Notes: generated by a model from the letters alone, not told the origin. DNA of 64,000 nt from Selaginella tamariscina (GCA_003024785.1 PUQB01000619.1:80849-144848), one strand, 5' to 3'; positions 23,283 through 35,701 are shown, numbered from the stretch's first letter. Program-made: numbers and translations.

Positions 23283-24731
23283 TCACCTAAGAGCTTGCTC
23301 TGTACACATGTTAGAAAGCATCACGTAATAAGGAGCAGACTCCTTATCAACTACTTCAGCTGCAGTATCAGACCCGAGTATAACGTCACCATGGATCTTA
23401 CAAGCTCCAATCACTGTCCTCACTGCAACTTGATCAACCTCAGTCCGTAACAAAGACGTAGCCTCCTTCAAGCACCCCAACCGTCCGAGAAGATCAAGAA
23501 CACAGTTAAAATGATCACTTGTCAGCTGAACATGATAATCAGTGAGAACCGAGGCAACAAACTCTAACCCGTCATCGACGAGTCCGGCATGACTGCAGGC
23601 AGTGACAATACAGACAACAGTAATACCATCCGGTTGAATCCCTTCAAGTCCCATTAACCGGGAGAGCTTCAGAGCCTCACATCCGACACCATTCTGTGCA
23701 TACGAAGCCATCATTGTGTTCCATGTTACTATGTCACGACCAGGCATGCTATCAAACAACGCTCTAGCCTCCTCCAGGTTCCCACATTTCCCATACATAT
23801 TCAGAAGAGCGTTTCTCATGTTGCTGTCCGTGTTGAACCATCCGGTGGTAACGGTTCTAAGATGGAGTTGCCGGCCGTCCGATATGCTTCCGGTTCCGGC
23901 ACACGCATTCAAAACTTCAATCACTGTAATACTTGTCGGTTTAACTCCTCTTGCTCCATCGTTCTAAAGTACTGAAGTGCCTGTCTGGGGAGTCCGACCT
24001 CATTAAATCCGGCGATCATTGAAGTCCATGAAATGAAGTCCCGGACTTTCATGCTCTTGAAGATCTTCCTCGCATCAGATATACACTTACATTTGCTGTA
24101 CATGTTGATTAAGGCATTGCATACCTTCAAGCTTGTAGAAAGATAGCAATGCTGGATGTGTGTGTGTAGTGATATCCCGACTTCCAATGCCGGACAAGAC
24201 ACAAGCGTCGAGAACACTGATAATGGTCAGCTCGTCCGGTTTTACTCCTTCAAGGCTCATGATCCTGTAGAGAAGAACAGACATTTTGAAATGCCCGTTC
24301 TGGGCATATGCAGAGATCATGGCGTTCCAAGCTACCAAATCCTTTTCCGGCATACGGTCGAACAACCATTTGGCTTCGTATACATCTCCATGTTGTGCAT
24401 AAGCTACTAAGATGGTCGTCCACGAAACCATGTCCTTCTCAGGGATGTTCTCAAAGAGCTCCCTCGCACGTAGCAAATGCCCATTGAGGGCAAATGCAGA
24501 GAGCAGCAAGTTCCATGAGAAAACATTCTTGGTATGGATCTTCTCGAATGCAGACACTGCCTCCTCGATGCTTCCGGTTCTTCCATACATTTGAACCAAC
24601 AAGTTTCCGATGAATGTCCGTCTGTCCTGTCCGAACCTCGAAATCTCAGAATGCAGTAACTTGGCATTCTTTAAGCTCCCACAGTTCCTTAACAAGGATG
24701 CATAATTCTTCTCTTGGCTATGGATTTCCAT
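23283..24731 (-). CDS. PPR protein 2
   Basis: This predicted organelle RNA-binding PPR protein starts MEIHSQEKNYASLLRNCGSL. Its motifs include NLLVQMYGRTGSIEEAVSAF, SWNLLLSAFALNGHL, SWTTILVAYAQHGDV, AWNAMISAYAQNGHF, then longer PLS-type motifs (GVKPDELTIISVLDAC, NALINMYSKCKCISDARKIF, NALLNMYGKCGNLEEARALF) and a late SHAGLVDDGLEF / FNCVLDLLGRLG region. It ends with a shortened E-like segment (YYVMLSNMCTEQALR), and no DYW domain is present. The frame slips near 24190-24205 and near 23935 (both beside short homopolymers), so the protein is split over three frames as given. It is intronless. Its start lies 89 bp from the divergent ORC2 start. Confidence 0.88.
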
Positions 24732-24820
24732 TCTTCAATCTTAACCGTTGGGTTTAGGGTTCATCAGATTAGGGTTCTTGAGAAGGAAGAGAATGCAGGC
24801 GGTCGCGGTGCCTCTGTGAG
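24732..24820. promoter_or_regulatory. 89-bp divergent promoter of PPR 2 and ORC2, with telo-boxes and a small upstream ORF
   Basis: TTTAGGGTT (24753-24761) and TTAGGGTT (24769-24776) occur between the opposite start codons. A nine-codon upstream ORF including stop (24793-24819) ends one base before the ORC2 ATG at 24821. Confidence 0.6.
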
Positions 24821-25377
24821 ATGGTTAAGGGCGCTTCTTCAACAAGTCCAGCTGCCAGGCGTAGGAAACAGATTTCCATTGTGAAATCTCCCAACAATGA
24901 GGAGTCGAAACGGAAGACACCCAAACTCACAAGAAAAACCCGAGAAAGACGAGCAGGTTAGTGTCGTGTTTAGTTAATTAAGAAGAGGATCAGTCAATTT
25001 GTTTAATCAGGTGGAAGACACAGATGAGCAAGTTGGTCGTGTAGTTGCCTCTGCGGAGAAATTAGATACTACACCATTATCGGATGCCAAGCGGAAAGGA
25101 CCCGTGAAGAAATCGTCCAAAAAGATCTCAGATATCCATCTTGTTGATGAGCAGGTTAGTATACATGTATTTAAAAAGGTGTGTGCGTGCGTGTGTGATT
25201 TTCAATATGTATACATATGCATGTGCGTGTGTATATACTATCAATTAAAAGGTAAAAAATGTATACGCGATGTCGAGTTCATGATTCGGCTTTCAAGTTT
25301 CAAAATACTTATATATGGATTTATTGTGTTTGTATGCATCCTACATTTGTGAGTCTATGTGTGCAGATGCATTTTAT

Positions 25378-25426
<49 letters not shown>

Positions 25427-25474
25427 GATACATGCATACACACACACACACACACATGTATGTACATGTATGTA

Positions 25475-25519
<45 letters not shown>

Positions 25520-26957
25520 GGCAGCAATTTACAAAGGACATATTGTTGAGATGATATCTACTTACACACGAGAACACTGTACATGACTACCTTACAGAGA
25601 ATACACACATATACCTTATGAACGTGATGGTATTACTTATTTAGCCTGTTTTGTATTATGCAGGAACTGAAAGCAGCTTTGGCAAAGATAAAGTCAAAGC
25701 ACGAGGTCGAGCAATCAGCTCTTCTTGACTCATACAAGGCCTCGTACAGAATATGGCTTTTCCAGCTGAAGTTAGTTATATACCACATATTTTATGTACG
25801 CAGCATTGTGTGTGTGTGACATGCTTTATTGAATTGTACAGGTCTGGTTTTGGATTGTTGATGTATGGATTTGGTTCCAAAAGGAAACTCCTTGAAGATT
25901 TTGCCTCCACAACACTCACTGATGGTGGAGTCATTGTAGTGAACGGTTACCTTCCAAGTGTCAACTTAAAGCAGGTATATAAACTTGTACACACACACAG
26001 AGGGTAGTAGTGAACTACTATATGATACCTGATAATTTTAAGCATATGCTTTACCAGATGTTTAGCACGTATGTGCAGGTATTGCGTACATTAAAGGATA
26101 CTCTGTATGAGAACTCTGGTAGTTCATCCACGAGCTTTGAAGACGTGGTTTCTGCAATTTGCAACTACGAAGGAGATTCAATCGTCTACTTGGTTATTCA
26201 CAGCATCGATGGTCCTGCATTACGAGAGGGATCTATGCAGGAGCTTCTCGCCAAGTTAGCTGCGTGCTCGCACCTCTATGTTGTTGCTTCTATGGACACC
26301 ATTAACGGCCCAATATGTAAGTACATATATTTAATGTAATTGAGTTCTGAAGCTTTCAGTAATTAAATTATCTAATATGCATAGTTATGAATGATATATT
26401 AATATATGATATGCAATTTTTCATAGTATGGGATAAGCGGATGGCTAATACACAGTTCAACTGGTGGTGGCATCATACGCCTACTTATTCACCATATGAC
26501 GCAGAGGCTGTACACATTCCACTCATACTGTCTGCCAGCAGTGTGAAGAGGAGTGTCCGGAGTGCCGTCCTCGTTCTACAGAGTCTTACTCCTAATGCTC
26601 AGAGCGTTTTCAAAGTCCTGGCTGATCACCAACTTGCAAATCAAGATGACGAAGGTGTGTGCCGCGTTCTGTGTGTGTCTGTGAGGGAGAGAGACACCTT
26701 GTCATGATCATTGGTACACACATGTATATATGTTGCTGATGACTTACGATATGAAAACAGGTTTGACACAGCACCAATTGTACACAAAATGCAGAGAGAA
26801 GTTCTTGGTGAGTAGTGAGCTGACACTGAGGGCACATCTGACTGAGTTTAGAGACCACGAGCTCGTGCGTACAAGGAAAGGACCTGATGGACAAGACTGT
26901 CTGTATATTACTCTTCCGGACGATGCTCTGGCTCAGTTGCTCCAGGATATTAAGTGA
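24821..26957 (+). CDS. ORC2: Origin recognition complex subunit 2
   Basis: ORC2 is a core subunit of the complex that marks replication origins and loads MCM in the nucleus. A basic N-terminal exon ([19 protein letters not shown]) is followed by an exon starting 25011 ([19 protein letters not shown]) and by one near 25664 ([20 protein letters not shown]). Then come the ORC2 core: [107 protein letters not shown], and the winged-helix end [20 protein letters not shown] closing [10 protein letters not shown]. The first exon appears to change frame in the A-run near 24931-24938 (needed to reach KPEKDEQ before the first intron). Introns contain dense GT, GA, CA and TA repeats. The identification is very secure. 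Confidence 0.94.
25381..25516. repeat. Compound (GT)n(GA)n...(CA)n...(TA)n microsatellite in an ORC2 intron
   Basis: GT, GA, CA and TA blocks follow each other with short spacers. The GT and CA blocks can pair, so the transcript could fold. Confidence 0.95.
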
Positions 26958-27004
26958 GTAATAATTTCATTTACAAGTATAAACTATATAGCTGTACAAT
27001 TTGT

Positions 27005-29849
27005 TTAATATCCCAGTGCTATCTTTCTCGAGCCCATGACTCGGGATTGCTCCTCCCACATGCCCACACTTGCATACAGGTTTCCCATTAAAGAGTAACT
27101 CCCACTTTGCTTGCTATCTAATCCCACAAGCTTCTCATACGCAACCTTTCCCATCTTCACGTCTCTCCATTTGAGACACGCAGACAGGAAGCCAGTCCAC
27201 GCAACACAGTCCCTTTGCAAATTCATACTCTCTATCATCACCATGGCATCCTCTAGACGATTTGCACGTCCCAAAAGATCCACAATGCAGCTCAAGTGCT
27301 CAGCACGGGGTATAACACCATCCGAACGCATGCACTCAAACACTTGCATCCCTTGCTCAACGAGCCCAGAGTGACTACACACTGCAAGTACAGACAAATA
27401 TGTGACATCGTTCAGTCTAATGCTCTCTCCACGCATCCTTTCAAACAGTTCGAACACTCTATGTGCGTCCCCTCGGTGACTATAACCAGAGATCAGCGAG
27501 TTCCACGCATAGACATTCCTTGTATCTGTTATACACTCAAACAGCTCGTGTGCAACTTCCATCTTCCCACACTTCCCGTAGTAATCCACTAAAGAGTTTG
27601 AGACAGTGGAGTTCTCCAGCCCGCACATGCATATCTCTCCGTGAATGTGCCTACCAGCCTCTAGCGCAACCATGCTACCGCAAGCCTTGAGTGCTGCTAT
27701 GTAAGTCCATGAGTCGGGGATGAACCGGCACTCTCTCATGCTCGTAAATAACTCCAACGCGAGTCCAGCATCTCCGTCTTCCACATATCCCAAAATGAGC
27801 GCGTTCCATGACACAATATCACGGTCCGGCATCGTGTCAAACACTAACCGCGCGTCAAGCATGCTCCACATTTCACATACACGTCCACTAGTGTACTGGA
27901 CACGAACACGTTCGAGTCGTTACCGGTTCTTACTGCTTCAGAGTGAATACTCATCCCATTCTCAAGGCATCCCAGTTTGATAATCTTCCCATTAACTTGC
28001 ACACGTTCCTCTTCACCAGCCAAACTTGCACATGCCATAAGTGCAGCTACAAACGTCTGAGAGTCCGGTAAGCAGCCGTTCGTTTTCATATCCACAAACA
28101 GGTCGGACACGAGCTCGGCTTCACCATTCTCGACATATCCCAACATCAGTGCGTTCCACAAAACGACGTCTCTTTGTTGAAGTCTTTCAAAGAGACGCTT
28201 CGCATTAACCATGCTCCCGCATTTCCCATACATATGCACGAGTGCAGTCGCCACAAAGATATCTAAATCGTAACCACTACTAGCAGCTTGAGAATGCATG
28301 TCCGTTCCCTTGCGTAAAGAGCAAACTTTGACAAGCTTGCCGTTGTTAATCATCTTCCCCTCCTCGTTCGAAGCCAGAAGTGCGCAAGCCATGAATGCAG
28401 CAACAAAAGTTCGACAGTCTGGAACACACGATTCTTCCGAAAACAAACTTAATGCAGATTCAGCGTCCCCATTCTCCACGTAACCCAACATAAGCGCTGT
28501 ACGAGCGACGACATTACGTGAGGGCATTGAATGGAAGACCTTAAGACCATCCTCAACGCTCCAGCATTTTGCGTACATGTCAACCAGGTTGTTTCCGACA
28601 AAGACGTCCGTATCATATCCAAGCTCCGCTGCTCGTTGATGAATGCTCCTTCCCTTTCCCAGAGAGAAAACCTTCGCAAAACAACCATCAAGTTGCCTTG
28701 CTTCCTCCTTGAGTGCTATCCCAGAACAAGCCACTAACGCTGCTACAAAGCTTCGTGCATTGGGTGCACAGTCCATTGTCTCAAAGAGGTCCAAAGCCAG
28801 CTCTCCTTCTCCATTCTCCGCATATCCCATTATCATTGCAGTACAAGACACAATGTCATGATATTCCATACGCTCATAAACACGGAAAGCATCCCGCAAG
28901 CTACCACATTTCGCATACATATCCACCAGGGCGCCTGCAACGAACATGTTCAGCTGCTTCACTTGTGAATGGATCCACATCCCTCTTCCAAGACTATTCA
29001 GCTTGATAAGCTCACCCGGTTCGGACTCTGCCAAGAGAGAGCATGCCATCATTGCAGCTACAAATGTTCGAGAGTTCACCTCACAGCCCATGGAGACGAT
29101 AGTTTCGAAGAACTCCATTGCTAAAGAGCCTTCCCCATTCTCCACGTATCCCATGAGCAAGGTGGTCCACGAAACCACATCCGGCTGCTCAAGCCTATCA
29201 AAAGCTGCCCGAGCATCGAAAACGCTACCGCATTTGGCATATAAGTTAACCAGCGCATTTGCCACAAATAAGTTCGTTTCGTAGCCTGCCAAGGCAGCCT
29301 GTGAGTGGATCTGCATTCCCTTCTCTAGGCACCGGAGTTTTACAAGTTCTTCATTCTTTGCGAGGCTAGAAATGCCATGAGTGCAGAAACAAAAGTCCGG
29401 TCGTTCATTGGGTATCCCCTGTCTTTCATACCTCGAAACATCTGTAAGCAAGTCTCTTCCTCGCCATTTGTGGCATACCCAACAAGCAATGCGTTCCAAG
29501 AAGCCGTGTCCGGGCATTTGATCGTGTCGAAGACATTACGGGCATCTCTCAGGCTCCCACATTTTGCATACATGTCGATTAGTGCAGTAGCTACATATAT
29601 GTTTGTAGCCTGATGGGTTTCTGTTACATCCTTGTGAATTTGCACACCGAACTCTAGATGTTCTAAGCTGCTGCATGCCTTCAACGCGGTGGTGAACATG
29701 TGCGTGTTTATTTGCTGATATACATCTTCTTTTATTATACATTTGTACATACTCACACAGTTTAGTAGCTTGTGTCCAGTTCTCCATTCGAACCTCATCC
29801 ATTGTCCCAAAAACCTCTCGGTTGTTTGTTTATATATATGCATGAACAA
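27005..29849 (-). CDS. PPR protein 3, long PLS array of GYVENGE type
   Basis: This is a large predicted organelle RNA-binding protein of about 940 residues if joined across frame slips. Recurrent units are a helix pair with NALVNLYAKCGSVFDARAAF / VDMYAKCGSLRDAFRVYERM, followed by SWTTLLMGYVENGEGSLAME and a TFVAAMMACSLLA-type L motif, repeated six or seven times, often with IHSQ (MQIHSQAALAGYET). The C-terminal part has VCSHSGLVEQGMQVFECM and LSCIVDLLGRANRLEDAMVM, then an E-like end (SYSLMGNLYASVGMWEEQSR). No DYW domain. Frame changes occur near 29370 (ALMA/SSLAKNEE) and near 27865 (KCG/MLDARLVF). The start is uncertain; 29849 is the first Met of the open frame, but its first 60 residues are not PPR-like. 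It is closely related in style to PPR 4. Confidence 0.85.
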
Positions 29850-29883
29850 ATGATATATAATGTTTCACAAATACATGTTACTG

Positions 29884-29957
29884 TTGCGGGGTAGCAGCTT
29901 GGTAGCTCGCAAGGCTCATAACCTTGAAGCCATGGGTTCAAATCCCCTCCCGCCCAA
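29884..29957 (+). tRNA. tRNA-fMet(CAU)-like sequence, plastid-type, D-arm shortened
   Basis: The stretch GGTAGCTCGCAAGGCTCATA followed by ACCTTGA and GGTTCAAATCC is the signature of plastid initiator tRNA. The anticodon stem CAAGG/CCTTG with loop CTCATAA gives CAU. An unpaired first position would be expected for an initiator. Relative to the usual plastid gene the D-arm appears about two bases short (GTAGCAG in place of GTAGAGCAG) and the acceptor stem pairs imperfectly. ACCA follows the acceptor in the genome. It may be a plastid-derived insertion rather than an active gene. Confidence 0.7.
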
Positions 29958-29964
29958 CCAAAAT

Positions 29965-30700
29965 CTTAATTAAATTATCTATTAAAATTAACGAATACCA
30001 CACCTTAATTATATTTGATCTTAATTAAATTATCTATTTAAATTAAATTAATACATCACACAATGGGTAGGCAAGTAGTTAATTAATTATCTATTAAAAT
30101 TAACGATTACATCACAGTAGTTAATTAAATTATCTATTAGAATTTAATAGTAGTTAATTAAATTATCTATTAAAATTAAACTAATACATTACACCTTAAT
30201 AGGGATATGCAAGTAGCTAATTAAATTATCAATTAAAATTAAACTATCACATCACACCTTAATATGTAACTAGTTCATTAAATTATCTATTAAAATTAAA
30301 CTAATACATCACACCTTAATAGCGGTAGGCTCAGCTAGTATCTATTCAAATTTAACTAATACATCACACTTAATATGTAAAATTATCTATTAAAATTAAA
30401 CTAATACATCACACCTTAATAGAGGGTGTAAGTAGTTAATTAAATTATCTATTAAAATTAAACTAATACATCACGTAGGAGCAGTTAATAAAATTATCTA
30501 TTAAAACTAAACTAGTGCTTCACACCTTAATATGTAAGTAGTTAATTAAATTCTCTTTTAAAATTAAACTAATACATCACCTTAATATGTAAGTAGTTCA
30601 TTAAATTATCTATTAAAATTAAACTAATACATCACAGCTTAAGTAAGTAGTTAATTAAATTATCTATTAGAATTAAACTAATACATCAGACCTTGATAGG
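29965..30700. repeat. AT-rich degenerate tandem array, unit about 50-60 bp
   Basis: A unit built from TTAATTAAATTATCTATTAA, AATTAAACTAATACATCACA and CCTTAATATGTAAGTAG recurs about a dozen times with small indels. Some units carry TAGGCTCAGC (about 30329-30340), matching the tail of the adjacent GLUTAMINE DUMPER gene. Confidence 0.92.
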
Positions 30701-31012
30701 GGTAGGCTCAGCAATGTAAGTAGGGGAATGGTCACCAGCCATTATAACAGCAACTCTTGGAAACTCCAGCTTGTTAAGTTCTTCCCCAGGCGGGTCTTGC
30801 TCTGTTTCCACGTGTCTCAAACCAGACTGCCGCTTCAAATACGAGAACAGCCGTAGAGACTGCACAATGAAGATCAATAACACCATGGCTCCTAAGGCTG
30901 CCAGTAAGTATGGCATCGGTGACTCCAAGCATGGGTCCTCATCTCCTCCACATGGTGCTTTATCATCGTTGTTACTGTTGTTATACCCCGTTAAGACTGT
31001 CCTATGTGCCAT
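30686..31012 (-). CDS. GLUTAMINE DUMPER (GDU) family membrane protein
   Basis: GDU proteins are small plant membrane proteins that affect amino-acid export and bind LOG2-type ubiquitin ligases. The 108-residue frame has a polar N-terminus, the conserved membrane segment (SPMPYLLAALGAMVLLIFIV), a basic/polar linker and the diagnostic VIMAG motif (FPRVAVIMAGDHSPTYIAEP) near the C-terminus. Length, order and motif all fit the family. The last codons overlap the edge of the AT-rich tandem array, so the stop codon lies in repeat-derived sequence. The leader between 31013 and the upstream gene is AT-rich. Confidence 0.88.
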   Translation of the reverse strand: MAHRTVLTGYNNSNNDDKAPCGGDEDPCLESPMPYLLAALGAMVLLIFIVQSLRLFSYLKRQSGLRHVETEQDPPGEELNKLEFPRVAVIMAGDHSPTYIAEPTPIKV

Positions 31013-31845
31013 TTCCTGTAAACAAATCGGTACACTATGTCTTACACAGTTTCTGCAATGTGTGTGTGCGTGGTTTAGCTAAAGAAAACAAAGCAATGCA
31101 TATTTCAGTACAGCAATTAATTACATATAACTAGTTCTACAATGTTACAAGAACGATGATGAGGTGTTTACATAGCTCTACCATATAACACTAAGTATTA
31201 TGATAACTGTAGAGTACACAAGAAAAGAAAAGTAGAACTTCTAAGTTTGTTAAACATCTTGACGTCTTGATCTCGAGAAAACATATAGTTATACTGTTTA
31301 AAATCAATCATATTTGAATATATATCAAACCATGACATAAAACAACTCTAGAAGACTTGTATATAAATACACATATATATACGATAACACTCACGACCAA
31401 AGCACAAACCACAGATAAGTCCTAGATATATTCGAATAAGAAATGCATAGATCGTTATGTAGACCATAGAAATAGTTTAAAATCGTACGAACCTCTCAAG
31501 TATTAAACTATATGTATAATTTTGAAGCCAAATCGGAAATAGAAAAACCAGAAACAAGGAAAGTGTGGATAGACTTATCCATAGAAATAAACTAATGTGA
31601 AACTAAAACATAGAGAAAGCAAAAATCTGAAATTAAAAGAAAATGTAAAATAATTTGAGGCATACCTCCCATTGGAGATCTTGATGAGCCACAGTTTCAA
31701 GTGTGTGACTGAACTAAACACAAATATCATGCCTTTGCAACTCCCCGTTCTTCTGGGTCATGGAAAATAACGAGAATCTAAATACTAAATCACTTTAGTC
31801 TTGTAATTTATATTTATATTATAGTTAATATATTATATTAACTTA
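31013..31845. other. Intergenic region with GDU promoter
   Basis: No gene is recognised. It is AT-rich and lies between the GDU start and the stop of the TBCE gene on the same strand. Confidence 0.5.
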
Positions 31846-32695
31846 CTAATTATCACTTTCTTCCACTAAAATTACACCATTTTGTCCAATCCCCACGTTT
31901 CCTAAGCTTTCAAAATCGTCATCCAATGCAAGTGGCAATGGACTTTCCTGTTTTACATCAAACAAGTTGATTTAACACAAAACGGTCACACACACACACA
32001 TGTAGTGTTATGTGAATAAGTGGGGTGATATGAGACAAGAATAGACATGCATTTAACAAAGTTTGTTAAAGAAAATAGACATGTCTTTAATGAAGTTAGT
32101 AAAATTTTAATGCAGAAACGGTAATGGACACAGAATGCATCACAACCTTTTCCTCGAGAAAGAGACGCTGCTTTGTCGCTTTCAGCTTGAACAGACTCTC
32201 ACAAAGTAACTTCAGTTTACCTATCTGCAAATAACAAGTACCATGTGATGATAAAATTAATTTTACAATAGTTAATATATTAAAGAATTTACATGAGTTT
32301 ATATTATTCTCACTCGTAGTAATATAATACTTAATAACATTATGATAGTCACAGTAATAATACTGGAAGTGTTGAAGGTATGTGGTCTTGTACCAGATTT
32401 CACACTAAATGTTCCGGAAGTACTCTAGCACATACATAGATGTGCCTTTATGCCGTGATGTTACACATCTCTCTCTCTCACACACATATGTGATTTTGAT
32501 GAATTATAACACACACACACACACACACACCGTCATCGAGCCAGGTAGCCTTTTAGTCACCGGCGCAACTTCACCAATGCTCGCTGCAACGCATTTAAGA
32601 GTGATCGCTGCAAATAAGTAAAATTATCAGAAACCAAACACACATCTGTGTATATATAATAACTGACTTTCTGATATTACATACATACACACACC

Positions 32696-32767
<72 letters not shown>

Positions 32768-33653
32768 GGGGAGGGAGAGGAGAAGAGAGAGCGAGGAGGG
32801 AGGGAGGGAGGGAGGGAGTACTTAAAAGGCTAGATGCCATATTTTGAGACGCTTGTGCACTAGCGTGGGGAACAGTTCTTCAGTAATGTCATATAGTTTT
32901 TTAGTTCTTCGAATCTATAAGTCAAAAGTTTTCATGGTAAATTACATTGCAAAATAGTATTGAATTAATGAAATGTAGATTCGAGTACCTCGGATGAGCT
33001 TTTCTTATATCCTCCAGAGAGTCCATCGTGTTGATAACATGTCTAACATATCTGCAAACAATAAAAATTATGTATATTTACACGCGTGTGCGTGCGTGCG
33101 TGCGTATGTTCCTGCCAGTGCATAAATAGAAGCAGCACACACCTGATTTCGGAGTCTTTTCGCTCTCGTGGCTTAACCTGTATATAAATACGCAGACAGT
33201 AAATCTTAGTAATGTGTGCATGCGTGCGTATGTGCGTGTTTTACAACTCAATATATAATATATATCAATAGCATACAATTAATATTTCAAGGTAGACTAC
33301 CTCACTCCCATTAAGAATTGTTATTTTGCTGAGGCGTGCTACTAAAACATATCTTGGTGCTCCACCTTTGCTGGTATCAGTTATCGGATTATCACTTAAT
33401 CTTACATCCTATTAATTATTAACCACATCAGTAATAATTAAATGATTAAATATCTGAACGAATCGAACGGTTACGCCGGTTACCATTAGACTTGGAAACT
33501 TATCCAAAGCATCCACGGAATTCCAATCTGCAATCTTGTTCTTTCCTACATGCATGCGAAAAAGTGATTTAACACACTATTCCTTGCCTATGGTTTGTAG
33601 TTAAATTTGGTATATTCTGCTGCTAACTATACGTGTGCATGTGCACTCTCTCT

Positions 33654-33689
<36 letters not shown>

Positions 33690-35659
33690 GTATGTATGTA
33701 CATCTATAGTCTTAGCTTTAACACTTCTCATTATTTTTTCTTCACGTTACACACATATGTGTGTGTGTGGGTGTGGGTGTGGGTGTGGGTGTGTGTGTTT
33801 ACCAAGAAGAAGGCATGACAACTGTGAAAATGGCTGTTGGATACCATCCTTCAAACTATCAGAATAGAAAATGCTCTTGATGGAATTTCCACCAAGGTTC
33901 AACACCTTCAGGCTGCATTTACACAATATATATAAAGTAAAAAAACTATATTTACTGTGTGTATGTGTGTGTGTGAGAGAGAGAGAGAGAGGGTTGCCTT
34001 TTGAGACTTGACAAACGCATTACTTGTTCCCAGCTATCAATGCTGTTACCTTCGAGATTAAGGACTTGCAGTGCTTCAAATCCTTCACCTAATGGCTAAG
34101 ATGTAGATAAATTAATACAATAAAAAAACGTAAGTCACGAAATATTATATATATATAATGAATGAATGAATAAAGTCAACCTGTATGTCTTTGATATTAT
34201 TCTGCCGTAGATGAAGTTCTTCCAAGGACGGTAAGGACTCCCTCAGTATGTTAATCTGCATACAGTAGCTACAATAAATAAAGAAATCAACTGTTCCAAT
34301 AACCATAAAGCGTGTGTGTATGCGCGCGGTATGCCTGCGTGCAGGTATCTATTACCTGTTCCCACGAAAGCTTGCAATCATTTAAAGCAAGAGTTTTTAG
34401 TGAAACTGGGAGGTACGGACCAGATCCAATGAAGAATCTATTATAACTGAGATCAACGGCTCTCAAACGGGGAAGCTCTTCACAAAGGCGCGTGACAAAC
34501 TTTTGAAAAACCAACACCATAAGAACAGATATATAATATGCATGTGTCATACAATTATGTATATATATATATATGGAGAAATACTTACATCCCAACCCGC
34601 GATCAAGTTTCCTGTAAGGTCCAGCTCTTCAATATCTGCACGATTACAACATATACATATACGTGCGTGTATGTGGGTTTCTCACACAGTATTTTCTATA
34701 ATGAGACATACTGCTCTGCAAGATAATAATATAATTATTATATGCGAATATGTGTACGCCTATACTGTATATATGGGAATTACTTGGACTAGAAGACGAT
34801 AGTTTTCCGGGGAATCCTACGGATGAGACGCCAGCAAAAACCAACGTGGCTGCACGGATATTCTCCAGATGCTTCTGCTTCTCTTCAACTTTGCTCTGTC
34901 CTACGAGCTCTACTGTTACCTTCCTTTGCCTTACGGACATCAAATACATCTCCTCTAAAATTAAACAAAAAGATGATAAATAAAGATGATTTTACACCAT
35001 TAATACAGAAAATAAAAATCCTAAAGGCACGAGCGTGCGCGTGTGTGTGAGATATCGAACTACGATACATGATAAATATACCTTTCTCCTTCTAAGGTAA
35101 TGAATGCATACATATGATATATGTATTGTGTGTGTGTAGAGAGAGAGAGAGACTATTACTATGCATATGGAAATTCTTGATATATAATGTATAAGTAGAT
35201 TCTATGTGTGCTTGTACATTGTGTAAGGAGAATATGCATCCCATTGATACACACTATAGGAAGAGGTCCGTAGGTATGGGAGAGTGTGTGTGTGTGTGAC
35301 ACACACACACACATATATATAAATCTGTGTGGTATCTGCATATGCACCTGCATCGTCTTTTGTCATGGATGTGTTGTACCGTGCAACGAGAGCATCAAGC
35401 AAACTATACCGCACTGAGGCTCGAAGGACGCACAAAAGAGCCGATTTCTCTGAGGACGTATCAAAATAGTGAACTCCATTCACTGTACCATCGTGTCGAC
35501 CATTACCACTGTCCCAATCCACGCCGATCCACACACCTTCATAGCCGCTTACGCTCCCACGTACCTCACTGTGCCAATCTGTGGCGCTGCCGATCTCTTG
35601 CCTGCACTCTTGTTTTCCACTCTCTGCCCTACCCGGAACCCGCATTCTTCCTCCGCCAT
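31846..35659 (-). CDS. TBCE: Tubulin-folding cofactor E homologue (CAP-Gly, LRR, ubiquitin-like)
   Basis: TBCE binds alpha-tubulin and helps assemble or dissociate the tubulin heterodimer in the cytosol (PFIFFERLING in Arabidopsis). The start at 35659 reads MAEEECGFRVGQRVENKSAG, and the CAP-Gly domain follows (SGYEGVWIGVDWDSGNGRHD, GTVNGVHYFDTSSEKSALL). LRR exons include LCEELPRLRAVDLSYNRFF, SLKTLALNDCKLSWEQV and NKIADWNSVDALDKFPSLM. The C-terminal ubiquitin-like part includes IGKLKLLCESLFKLKATKQR and ends GVILVEESDN with stop at 31846. More than ten short exons are separated by repeat-rich introns. One base seems missing near 35552 (VGA/VSGYEG). The order of domains fixes the family. It starts 42 bp from the divergent PPR 4 gene. 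Confidence 0.92.
32699..32818. repeat. (TA)n(GA)n(GGGA)n microsatellite in a TBCE intron
   Basis: A TA block of about 28 bases passes into a GA block and then into GGGA repeats. Confidence 0.95.
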
Positions 35660-35701
35660 AGCTTCTCCAAGAACCCTAATGCATTGTTTTAGGGTTCCAA
35701 G
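35660..35701. promoter_or_regulatory. 42-bp spacer between divergent TBCE and PPR 4 starts
   Basis: GAACCCTAAT (35671-35680) and TTTTAGGGTTCC (35687-35698) form two telo-box-like motifs in opposite orientation, so each gene has one in its leader. Such short spacing implies overlapping transcription starts. Confidence 0.65.

Noticed and set aside
25315-25577. Several frames rich in His-Thr, Cys-Val or Tyr-Ile runs
   Set aside because: They are translations of GT, CA and TA microsatellites in an ORC2 intron.
29965-30700. AT-rich array as an origin or scaffold attachment site
   Set aside because: Base composition alone is not enough; it is annotated only as a tandem repeat.
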